Positions 1-8,819 of a DNA stretch of 25,933 nt are shown here, one piece after another. Numbering within the stretch: position 1 is the first letter of the stretch; every line of letters begins with the position of its first letter. The position numbers and the translations under genes are program-made. The DNA is taken from NCBI RefSeq assembly GCF_000002865.3, contig NW_001865086.1, positions 117,836 to 143,768 on the forward strand, given 5' to 3'. The DNA is from Monosiga brevicollis MX1. Taxonomy: Eukaryota; Opisthokonta; Choanoflagellata; Craspedida; Salpingoecidae. A model generated the notes under the pieces. The model made no database searches and was not told the DNA's origin. It saw only the letters and a program-made list of their open reading frames with translations.

Positions 1-744
1 AACACACACACACACACATGATGAACACATGCACAAGTGTATCATCATCATCATCAGAATAGTCGACATTTTCACGAAAATGAGTCCGTAGGTGGTATTT
101 TGGCACGTACGGCGCACCTGCACCACCTCCTGCCTGCCTGCGTATCTCCACCACCTGCCCCGTTAACACCAGATCATCCATGCACCTGCCCCGCCTGCGT
201 ACCTTCACCGCCTTGCACCGCCCGCGTACCTTCACCACCGGCACACCTCCGACGCTATCGCTTCTTGGCGTTTGTTGGATGCGCACCTGCATCACCTGGC
301 GCGCTTGCACCGTACGGCTGGCTTTCGCAGATTGGCGAGCACACCACCGCCGCCGGGTCAGCAACATCTGGTCGATGCTGAGTCATGGACCGCCGCCACC
401 TCCCTCTTCTTACACACTGCCACTGCCATTACAACCACTCCAGCTGTCGTTACTCGTGCCCCGAGTGCCGAGTTCCGGAGCTTCGAGCCGCGATCAGACC
501 CGAACCGGGTCACGAGACGACTCTCTGCAACAGAAATTGGAGAGCGACGGAGAAACGTTCGATGCAAGCGGCGACCGGCTCCATTGGCCAGATGACCGTC
601 ATGCTCATCTGGTACACATGCGCGCCTCTCTGCCTGTGTGCGTGTGTGCTGGCGGTCGGGGCCACAGGAAGCCGAGAGATGACCAGGCAGGCCATAAGCC
701 TTTAGTACTATGGCGCCAAGAGTGCATGCATGCCACTCTCCCTT

Positions 745-802
<58 letters not shown>

Positions 803-803
803 T

Positions 804-834
<31 letters not shown>

Positions 835-2090
835 GTTTTTATCGTTTCTCTCTTTCTCTCTCTTTCCCTCCCTCTTTGTTGTTCCTCTTGGATAAGCAGG
901 GGATCGTATGGGGCTGCCGTTTGATTTGTGCCGTTCAGGGCAGGGACTCGTAATGATGGGCGCTCGGGGCAATGCATATCATCATCATGACGGGGAAACC
1001 CTTCGACACACGCACACACCTGCCGCCGAACAGATGCGTGGTCTGGCGGTCACGCTTTTGCTTTTTGTCGTAATAGCGTTGTAAATGCACGACCCGCTGC
1101 CGTTGGTTTTTTTCTCGGTCCGGAGCTCGGCCGGCACTGCCATACGACTATGGATACCTCATCATCATTATGATGCTATGGCAGCCGCGTGACCATGGAG
1201 GAAGCAGAGGCGGAGGAGCCGCTGGCAGGGCCACCTGGTTTGAGCTAAAGGGTTAATCAAGGTAGTAGCAGTAGTAATAGCAGCAGCAGTAGCACATCAA
1301 TGGGCGCTGCCATATTCTCGCCGCGCGGCGATTGTGAGTGGTCATAGAGATCCCGTTTCATTCCGTTTTTTGCTCAGTGAATTTGAAAACACGTTCTCTC
1401 TGATATCACACAGCTATCGATAGACATCTCTGGATCAGCTTGATGTTTAGCTTGTGAACATACATGAAGATTAACCCTTCTCTGCACATTAACCCCCTGG
1501 CACCAGTCACTCTCTCCCATCGCAATCCTCTATTTTAAGCATCCCCGTCCCAAAATGGCCGGAAGGTCTATATTTAGATCCCAAGCTCTATCCACGACAC
1601 GCTGCTGATGCATGCCACGACGCATTTTTACGTTTCCTGTTTTAACAAGTCTTGAGACCTCTTCATTTTAAAGCTTTTAAGTTTGAGGTACGCTACGTCA
1701 AAACTAGCCGTTACAGCGTTCCTGCGCGCGCTGCGCTGCGCTGTGCGCTGCCCTCCTCTTGTGGTTCTCTTCCTTCGTGCGCGTTTCTCTATGCTCCTTT
1801 TCCTCTGTGCGTCTTCCTCTTTCTCCATGTGCTTCCTGTGGGTCGACTCTGCGTCTGTGTTTCTGCACCGTCCCTTCCCCTTTCTTTCCCTCTGTTTCAC
1901 ACCTCCTCGCTTGACCTCTTGCTTCCTCCCCCTCTCTCTTTCACTCGCTCTCTCATTCACTGCTGAGCCTCGTTCCTGTCCTCTCCGCTTTTCTCACCAC
2001 CCTGTCTCTCGCACATTCCGTCCTTCTTCTGCCGCAAAGCTGTAGGGACCAGAGGATCCGATCCACTTGACTGGCCTCAACCAGATCGGC
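1..2090. other. Gene-poor 5' stretch with simple repeats
   Basis: I see no supportable gene here. It opens with a (CA)n run at 2-18 and an (ATC)n run near 40-56. At about 115-250 there is a degenerate C-rich repeat built on 'GCGTACCTTCACC'. A CT microsatellite block lies at 749-869, a GTA/GCA-type trinucleotide-rich patch at 1260-1300, and a pyrimidine-rich stretch from about 1700 to 2040. The open frames in this stretch are translations of low-complexity DNA (Pro/Arg or Ser/Leu runs) without a recognisable domain. The last few hundred bases presumably hold the promoter and 5' UTR of the downstream uracil-DNA glycosylase gene, but no TATA box is evident. Confidence 0.6.
749..869. repeat. Compound (TC)n microsatellite
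   Basis: Three (TC)n runs (about 749-798, 811-834 and 847-869) are separated by near-identical spacers reading CTGTTTTTATYGTTTCTC. The block therefore behaves as a short tandem repeat of a TC run plus a T-rich spacer. It creates long Ser/Leu and Arg/Glu frames on the two strands that should not be read as genes. Confidence 0.9.
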
Positions 2091-3902
2091 ATGTCCAAGC
2101 CCATCTCATCGTTTTTCAGCCCCGTGGGCGTCAAGTCTTCCAGCAAGACATCGGCCAAGCGTGCCCAGGCCGACGTAGACCCTGCAGGTGACCCCGCCTC
2201 CCCCACGGCCAAATCCCCAAAAGGTATGGCACCCGCACCCACATCCACATCCCTCGCCCCCTCCTCCCTCACCCCTCGCACCTCCTTGCTCATCACCCAT
2301 TTTTATCGGCCTTCTGTATCCAACACCCGACAGGAACGCCCTTGAGCCCAGAGCAACAAAAGCAAATTGCCGAGAAACGCCTTGAAGCCGTCCTCAAGCA
2401 ATGCAAGGCCAAAGGTCTTCCCCTGACCGACAGCCTGGCCCCCGACTGGCGCCAAGCCCTCCGTGCCGAGTTTGACAAGCCCTACTACAAACAGGTAGGC
2501 CGTCACGTGCTTGATCGCCTTTTTTTTTTTCCTACTTCATCCCTTCTGCTTCTCTCTGTCTCCTCAACTGATCGCCGTGCCCGCAGCTCATGGAGTTTTT
2601 GACCAAGCAACAAGCCGCCAAAAAGGTCATCTACCCGCCTCGTACGTAAACCCCGAGCCCCTGCCCCTCCTTGGCTCCTCTTTGCCCTGTCCTCAACCTG
2701 TTGTTTTTGTCCTTATTTTTTGCCTGTCGTCACTCATCTGGCCCGTCTGCCGGATCCACTCTTCTGCAGCGGAGATGGTGCACTCGTACAGCCGCGCCTG
2801 CCGCCTGCGCGACGTCAAGGTCGTCATCCTCGGCCAGGTACCCGACAAGCCTGGACAACAAGCCTCGCCTTCCCCCTCTTGAGCCTTGCTCAGCTCACAC
2901 CAACTACCCGTTGCTCCCCACCAGGACCCATATCATGGCCCAGGCCAGGCCCATGGTCTTTGCTTCAGTGTGCTCAAGGGCGTCGCCAGTACGTTGGCCT
3001 GTCTCTGCTTGGCCCTTGGCCATTCTCCGCTCGGTCGCTCGGTCGATCCTCTGCTGCTACTTGCGCTGCCTCATTTCTCCTGCAACTCCCGACCCAGTTC
3101 CCGGTAGCCTCCGCAACATTTACAAAGAGCTGACAGCGGACATTGATGGGTTTGTGGCCCCCAAGCACGGCTATCTCCAATCCTGGGCCGATCAGGGTAC
3201 GCTCCTCGTCTTATCTTGCTTTTGAGTCTTGTTTTGTTTTTTGTGTTTTGTTATCTATTTTTTTTTTTTTTCCTTCCTCTCTGCTCCCCTCCGCTGTGCT
3301 CATCTTCATCCACGGCACGGTCAGGTGTGCTGATGCTCAACGCGTGTTTGACGGTGGAGCACAAGCAGCCCAACTCCCATGCAGGACAGGTGAGACTTGA
3401 AACAGGCCGTGTGTTTCCTCTCGCAACAGTGGGCCGCGCTTTGCTCACGCTGATGATGAAATTAGGGTTGGGAAAAATACACCGACGCCGTCATTGCATG
3501 GATCAGCAAAAACCTCAACAACGTTGTCTTTATTCTCTGGGGCAATTATGCCAAGAAGAAAGGCAGCAAAGTCGATCAGGTGCGCTGCTACCCCACTGGG
3601 TCCCGCTCGCGCCTCGCCAAGACTGACCAGGCTCTCGCATGCCGCGTGTTCGATGTTGCTCCGTGTAGAAGCGCCACTGTGTCCTCGCTGGCGCCCACCC
3701 GTCACCCCTCTCTGCCACCAAGTACTTTGGTGTGTTGCTCAACTCATGCGCGAACCGAATCCAAAGGCGATTGTTGGCACGTCACTCACTTGTTTTTGAC
3801 TTGGTGTGGGCTGCAGGCTGCCGGCACTTTAGCCGGGCCAACGAGTACTTGAAAAAGCACGGCAAAAAGCCCATCAACTGGAGCTCCGTTTCTGACGCAT
3901 AG
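2091..3902 (+). CDS. UNG: Uracil-DNA glycosylase, UNG2-like (10 exons, 301 aa)
   Basis: This enzyme removes uracil from DNA at the start of base excision repair. Exons: 2091-2223, 2334-2494, 2587-2641, 2770-2837, 2925-2988, 3098-3196, 3325-3389, 3466-3579, 3669-3729 and 3817-3902; every junction is GT/AG and in frame. The product follows human UNG2 along its length (301 against 313 residues). The water-activating motif GQDPYHGP is present, with catalytic Asp at about residue 140, and is split exactly by intron 4. The uracil-binding LNACLTV has Asn at about 199. The DNA-intercalation loop is AHPSPLS with His at about 263. The C-terminus reads [12 protein letters not shown] and ends KKPINW plus a short tail. 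The ATG at 2091 was chosen because it gives [11 protein letters not shown], which resembles the PCNA-binding start of UNG2, although the usual Gln is missing. No mitochondrial presequence is visible, so a nuclear form is inferred. Confidence 0.96.
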
Positions 3903-5135
3903 GTCAATTTTTTGTCTGTTTGTTCGTCCCTTTCTGTTGCCTCCTCCTGGGGCCGTTGGCTTTTTGGGCTCATGCACAGGGCCACGGCTGGTTGTTGAGT
4001 TTTTGTTGCATTTGGTGCTACCTCTTTTTTTTTAAAAAAAAAAACGCCACGCGTGGTGTTGCATATCCCATTGCCTGCCTCCATCGCACTCGAGTGAGTG
4101 GACCTGATCTGTGTTTTCGGAAGACGAGGGGGCTTGCCTCCCTCGCCCTCTCCTCTCTCGAAGGAATTGATTCAAAAGATGACTCGCAATTTTTCGGCCT
4201 GCGCTTGCATGCACGCACTTGGACGGGGATGCCTTGTTCGGTGTGCCTTGAGGACCGGAGCTGTGGCGTGTGGGCGCATCGGTTGCCGGGGCGGTGGGGA
4301 ACAGCTCCAGCCCGCGCGAGTTGGGCTGTGCCTGCAGGCCGTTGCGGCGGACAATGCTGCCTTCCGTCAGTTCTCTGCCCAAAATACGTTCACGACACGA
4401 ATCTCTCAAATACCTTTTCTTTACCATTGTATGTTATTCGATAGAAATGCATATCTCTGGAAATAATACCCACTGCAAGCAACTCTCTGAAAAGTTGATG
4501 GCGATCTTTCGAATTTCAGACATCGCAACGATGTGTGTACGATTGCAACAGCAGCTGCGTCTCTCTGGTTTAAAGCTGATATCCACCTGTATCTCTGCTA
4601 CAATCTCTCATAGGGTGATATTCTCTGTATTTGACTTGGTTTTTGTTAACAGTTGGCTACCATTCATCGCGCACTCTCTCACGCGAGGCGGCTTTGAAAT
4701 AGCTTCTCTGGATGTCGCACACATGTTTTTCTCTCCCTCTCTCCCTCTCGTCGCAGGGCGTCGACGGCATTCAGCGCGCAGTCGCGCGAGCAGTTCAGTG
4801 CAGACGCCAACAGACGACACCAGGGCTAGAGGCGAACGCACAAAAAAGGGCGTAGCGCTGTTTGGCTTGGCGCGTAAGTTCCAGCTGCCTCAATGGCGAT
4901 GCTGATACTGCGTGTGCGCCACTGTGCTCATTTGAGGACTTGCCGCTGTAGGGCCTCGTCGCGTCGTCGCCATTGGCAGCACCACCACCTCCGTCCATTA
5001 TCATCACACCATCCGCTGCGCCAGCATCGGCTAGCACCAGCTGTCGCGGTGCAGGGCTGGGCAGCCCACGGCTCCTTGTTGCGCCGGAAGCAGCAGACAA
5101 CCACCTAGGCCTTGCGGGTCTCAACAACAGACGCC
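3903..5135. other. Gap between UNG and transporter genes
   Basis: I see no supportable gene. A T9/A11 junction lies at about 4024-4044, next to a CACGCGTG palindrome. The part from about 4380 to 4720 is more AT-rich than its surroundings and carries six copies of TCTCTG at irregular spacing. From about 4890 to 5130 the sequence is GC-rich and leads into the transporter start. A + strand open frame (4270-4905) crosses this interval but has no recognisable domain and no ATG at its 5' end. The stretch probably holds the UNG 3' UTR and the promoter of the transporter gene. Confidence 0.5.
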
Positions 5136-6375
5136 ATGACGCGTTCACGACATGGCAGCAGCAGTACGGCCAATGGCTCGGGCGAGGCGCCCGCAAAGCC
5201 CAAGCCCTGGCTCTGGATTATTAGCTACATGTTTTTCGCTGGTCTGTTGTCCCCTCGACCCTGACTCTGCCTTTGATGCTCTCCCTGGACCGATGATCAC
5301 TCACAGCACAGTTGATCGCCGGCGTTGTTTCAGGCATGGACTCGATCTTGCTGCACGTGAATGACCGCGGCGACTGGCAGCCGCCCACAGCCCTCTATCT
5401 CTTTGTGTTCATGGTGGGCGAGATGATGATCCTGCTGCCCTGCGCCCTGCTGCTCCGCAGCCGCGGTCGCGGTGGGTTCAAGGCACCGGCCGTGCGCACC
5501 GGTTTCATGGCTGGTGCGCTCAACGGCATTGGCGTTCTGGGCTTTGTCGCCCTCAACGGCATTGAAGAGGGTGAAGCCTCTAGCATCGCCCCCTTTAGTT
5601 CCCTCTACGTCCTCATTCCCATTCTCTACGGCCTCATTGTCCGGCGCGAGAAGCTCACCGCCCAAAAGGCCATCGGGGTTACCGTCGGCGTCCTCTCTAC
5701 CGTCAGCTTTATTTACAGCGGCTCCATCCCTCTCGGGGTCAATCGCCCCGACATTGTCCTTGCTGCCATGGCCTGCTTTGTTGGTGCGTTGCCACAGTAT
5801 TCCAGACCCCCTCTCCCTTGTGGACATGCCCACAAGCATGGCCACACCTCGATACACATCCACACGCGCGCGCGCCTACATACACACACAGATGCCAATG
5901 CAATTTGACATCCATTTCCATGTGGCGCTCATGTTTTACTCTCGTGTTTGCCTCTGTCCTAGGTTGGGGTGGGTGCATTCCATTTTATCACCACATGTCA
6001 ACGTGGCCCGAGAGTAGCTTTGCCGCAGCCTACATTGTCAACATCCTGACCTTTGGGATGGTGGGTCTGGTGCCCACTCTGTTCACGGCGCCCATGCTGC
6101 CCGACGTCCGAGAGCTGGGCATGCTGGAAATTTTCAACCGCTCCAGAAACCTCTTGGGCGCCGGTGCTTGCGACGGCCTGTCCTCCCTGGCCTTTATTGC
6201 CATGTCCGCTGCCTACCCGGAAGACTCGGTTGTCGTCGGTACCCTCTCCAGCCTCTACGTCATCTTCCCCACCGTTGTTGGCCTGCTTTGGCTAGGTGAA
6301 TCTCGGACCACGGGCAAGATTGTTGCCGTGGCCCTTGGTCTCTTGTCCTCGGGTCTCCTAAGCGCCGAGGCCTGA
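5136..6375 (+). CDS. EamA/DMT-type multi-pass transporter (3 exons, 322 aa)
   Basis: Exons are 5136-5241, 5334-5783 and 5963-6375, all GT/AG and in frame. After a hydrophilic Ser/Gly/Lys N-terminus of about 27 residues the protein is almost entirely hydrophobic, consistent with about ten membrane helices. It shows the internal duplication typical of the drug/metabolite transporter superfamily: the first half ends with SSLYVLIPILYGLIVRREKL followed by a Gly-rich helix, and the second half ends with the parallel LSSLYVIFPTVVGLLWLGES followed by another Gly-rich helix. Length fits a two-EamA-domain carrier. The substrate cannot be read from sequence. For exon 2 the acceptor at 5333 is preferred over the nearby one at 5311 because only the former keeps frame with exon 1. 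The gene is convergent with the small membrane-protein gene downstream. Confidence 0.85.
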
Positions 6376-6909
6376 GTGGCTTCCAAAAGAAGGAGACGTC
6401 ATGATGTGAGAGGAAAAAGAGGCGTTGCAGAGGTATCTTGCATGTTTCGTCGTCGTCTTTTGTCGCTGTTTGGGCGGTGCCCGTTGTTTTAGCGTGCATG
6501 CTATGGCCAGAGAATAAGTTAGCCAAGGGCCAGAGAAGTGGGCGCAGGTGGGGGGAGGCGCGTTGTTGGCGTGCATGCCTCGTTGTCCGTCTCCGCGACT
6601 CCAGCAATTGTGTAGTGCTGTAACGCCGAGTGGCACGAGGCCGCGCCTTTGATCCGTCTTTGTCTCGCATCATCCTCTAGGTCGTGCATCCAAGTCGTGG
6701 GGGCACATGTGATGAATATGACTGTGTTCTTCGCCTGATTTCAAATGCATTCCAATTCGAATTTAAATAGCCTAAATTTTCCTCCTCACACTCATCCGCA
6801 ACCCAGACCCAAAAGAAAAAAAGAAACGAGCAGCCAAAAAAAAATGAGAAGCAACCCAACCCGCTTTACATGGTTGTGGGTCATCTCTGAGCTACGTGGC
6901 CTTTCCGAG
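6376..6909. other. Convergent 3' intergenic stretch
   Basis: This interval lies between two convergent genes and should hold both 3' UTRs. It is mixed in composition, with an A-rich patch at about 6810-6845. I find no coding or RNA gene. Confidence 0.55.
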
Positions 6910-7401
6910 CTATTTCACTGCTCCGAGCGAGCCGGCCCCTCCGAGGATGTCACAGATGGTGACGAGACCCGCTCCAAGCAGGATAGCGAGTCCATGTGCC
7001 AAGGTCGTGATCGGCTCGGCCACCACGACATAGTAGGCGTTGACGATTAGACAGGTCGAGGTGAACAGCCGCAGCGTCGAGAGCTCTTGCCGCAACGCTT
7101 CGGGGCGTGCACGCCGCTGCCACCAGCGATGGGGGACCACATCCACCACCAACATGCCCGCCATGGCGTTCCACACAATGGAGACGCCGGTACACCCCAC
7201 GGCCAGACAAAGTCCAATCTGAAAGACCGTGATCCCCACCACCAGAGCACCTCGCACCCACCGCCCCCTCATTCCCAGGTGCCGATAGCACCGCCAACAC
7301 ACCGCCAACCCATAACCAAGCAATGTATAATTGATGGCCACGTCCAACACCGCCCCCTCGTACGACAAGACGGCGCACACCTCCTCCCTCAACCCGCCCA
7401 T
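6910..7401 (-). CDS. Unrecognised small multi-pass membrane protein (163 aa)
   Basis: A single open exon encodes 163 residues with three hydrophobic stretches that could form four to five membrane helices: about residues 15-36, 48-93 (probably two helices) and 108-155 (one or two helices). A basic loop (HRWWQRRARPEALRQEL) separates the middle helices from the C-terminal ones. I do not recognise the family. The frame is uninterrupted and the hydrophobicity pattern is organised, which supports a real gene. Five bases before the ATG on the minus strand the sequence reads T-rich then CTGTTTTAG, a good 3' splice site. The transcript therefore probably has an intron just upstream, in the 5' UTR or after a further small coding exon I could not identify. 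The true N-terminus is thus uncertain. Confidence 0.6.
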   Translation of the reverse strand: MGGLREEVCAVLSYEGAVLDVAINYTLLGYGLAVCWRCYRHLGMRGRWVRGALVVGITVFQIGLCLAVGCTGVSIVWNAMAGMLVVDVVPHRWWQRRARPEALRQELSTLRLFTSTCLIVNAYYVVVAEPITTLAHGLAILLGAGLVTICDILGGAGSLGAVK

Positions 7402-7516
7402 CTCCCTAAAACAGAAAAAAAATTAAAATTTTGGGCATCTCGATCGCGATGTGGAAAATCTGACAATCCCTTCCATTGTCATCATCTGACAACAGTTTTT
7501 GCTTTTTCCGGCTGTG

Positions 7517-7560
7517 TGCTATATATGTAGTATTATGAATAGCTGAGTTCAACAAGTGAT
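7517..7560 (+). promoter_or_regulatory. Upstream TATA and CAA elements of tRNA-Asn copy 1
   Basis: CTATATATGTA lies at -41 to -35 relative to the tRNA (TATATAT at 7520-7526), and AACAAGTGAT directly abuts it (CAA at about -8 to -6). Both elements recur before copy 3, and the CAA block recurs before copy 2. This matches the TATA-plus-CAA arrangement known upstream of plant nuclear tRNA genes. A role in Pol III initiation is inferred. Confidence 0.5.
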
Positions 7561-7634
7561 TCCTGCGTGGCGCAATTGGTTAGCGCGTTCGACTGTTAAT
7601 CGAAAGGTTACGAGTTCAAGCCTCGTCGCGGGAG
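7561..7634 (+). tRNA. trnN-GUU: tRNA-Asn (anticodon GTT), copy 1
   Basis: The 74-nt sequence folds into a complete cloverleaf. The acceptor stem pairs TCCTGCG with CGCGGGA (one G-T pair), with discriminator G. The D arm is GCGC/GCGC around AATTGGTTA. The anticodon stem TTCGA/TCGAA encloses CTGTTAA, giving anticodon GTT. The T arm ACGAG/CTCGT encloses TTCAAGC. There is no intron and no encoded CCA, as expected for a eukaryotic nuclear tRNA. A T6 run at 7646-7651 is a typical Pol III terminator. Copies 2 and 3 are identical in the mature region. Confidence 0.97.
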
Positions 7635-7645
7635 CTACACGATTA

Positions 7646-7651
7646 TTTTTT
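7646..7651 (+). terminator. Pol III terminator of tRNA-Asn copy 1
   Basis: A T6 run starts 12 nt after the tRNA, within a 3' flank (GCTACACGATTATTTTTTG) that is shared with copy 2. Confidence 0.75.
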
Positions 7652-8363
7652 GTCTTTTTGTAACGTAGAGACGGTGAATGCTATTTTGCTATGGGGGAAA
7701 TGCGTGTGGAGTACTTCAGGCTGATGCTCTGGCGAATGGTGCTAGGTGGGGCACACGATGGATCCAGAGCTTGTTCTGATGTTCTCTTTTTTTACATGTT
7801 AAGCCGGGGGGCTATAATCGTCGATGCTGAGCCCCGTGTTAGTTTTTGTCTAATTGTACCGTATTCGGCCAATATTGAGCGGGCAGGGTGAGCAAGACAT
7901 TCCACTTCGTGTAATCAGATCGAATGCTGTACAACAGTGAGAGTATGCGTCGGACGGACTCTGAATAGCGCACGGCGACGATCCTGGAGTCTGCTTTCTG
8001 CCGGCTGCGTTGGCTGGCTACAAACATCATTCGACGTGGTCAATTACTAAAATTTTAAGCGTAACCTATACGCCACCGTGGAAAACAATTGATTGGTCGG
8101 AACAAACTTGGTGTACACGCTCGACAAACACGTATACTGACGTACCAGGCATGGTATATCCCAACGGCAGCGCCTGTTACAAGTCACGTCCATGCTATAC
8201 TCTCCTCAACTGCAGATATGAGCCCTGATCTGACTCGAACAGCAAGGGAAAAAAAAGCAACGAAAAACCAAATGTAATTACACCGAAAAGGGAAGCTGAC
8301 GATTTTTTAATTGTAAGACAGTGTTTATAAATGGAATTATGCATGCGGGTATTAACAAGTGAT
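7652..8363. other. Stretch between tRNA-Asn copies 1 and 2
   Basis: No gene can be supported. The composition is balanced with several short open frames and no domain or repeat. The last ~40 bases carry the upstream elements of tRNA copy 2: TATAAAT at 8326-8332 (-38 to -32) and AACAAGTGAT abutting the tRNA. Confidence 0.5.
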
Positions 8364-8437
8364 TCCTGCGTGGCGCAATTGGTTAGCGCGTTCGACTGTT
8401 AATCGAAAGGTTACGAGTTCAAGCCTCGTCGCGGGAG
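8364..8437 (+). tRNA. trnN-GUU: tRNA-Asn (anticodon GTT), copy 2
   Basis: The mature region is identical to copy 1, with the same cloverleaf and anticodon GTT. The 5' flank is shared only for the last ~13 bases (ttAACAAGTGAT), preceded by its own TATAAAT box. The 3' flank is near-identical to copy 1, and a T6 terminator lies at 8449-8454. It probably arose by local duplication of the gene and short flanks. Confidence 0.97.
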
Positions 8438-8448
8438 CTACACGATTA

Positions 8449-8454
8449 TTTTTT
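8449..8454 (+). terminator. Pol III terminator of tRNA-Asn copy 2
   Basis: A T6 run starts 12 nt after the tRNA, at the same distance as in copy 1. Confidence 0.75.
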
Positions 8455-8556
8455 GTTTTTGGTCGACCCGATCATGAATGAGAGCTTCAAATGAGAGATG
8501 AGAGAGAGCTTGGCACAGCGGCGGCAGTGGAGAGCTCTCAGACCGCTCTTCGTGTG

Positions 8557-8629
8557 TTTTTTTTTAACATCCAGGATGAAAATTTTTTACATGTTATTTT
8601 TTTAACATCCGGATGTAAATTTTTTTTTG
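8557..8629. repeat. Two-unit T-rich repeat with ACATCCGGATGT palindrome
   Basis: Two adjacent units of about 36 nt each have a T run, then AACATCC(A)GGATG, then an A/T run. In the second unit the core ACATCCGGATGT (8605-8616) is a perfect 12-nt palindrome. In the first unit one extra base splits it. It could be a decayed foldback element or a protein-binding palindrome. Nothing in it is coding. It occupies the gap between tRNA copy 2 and the 3' end of the SDR-like gene. Confidence 0.6.
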
Positions 8630-8819
8630 CTTCTTGCCACCATGCCACCACAGGCCTCCCCCATGGTAACGCGGCCGTCATATGAAGAGCGCATGCCCAC
8701 GACCACCACACCCACAATTGACCACTGGGTTCAATTTACAAATTCAGACTCGAGAATGACGATACGAAATCAGTCTCTAGTGTCCAACGCGGCAGTCTCA
8801 TCCCATCCCGATAGGTTGA

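Noticed and set aside
180-1019. Long open frames on both strands across the CT microsatellite
   Set aside because: They translate simple repeats into Ser/Leu or Arg/Glu runs, lack domains and overlap each other in several frames.
4270-4905. 211-codon + strand open frame
   Set aside because: It opens with a GTG, has no domain, and mixes GC-rich and AT-rich DNA of different character. No splice-supported extension was found.
5312-5333. Alternative exon 2 start of the transporter at 5312
   Set aside because: That acceptor needs a phase-0 donor in exon 1, which is not available; the acceptor ending at 5333 fits the phase-1 donor at 5241.
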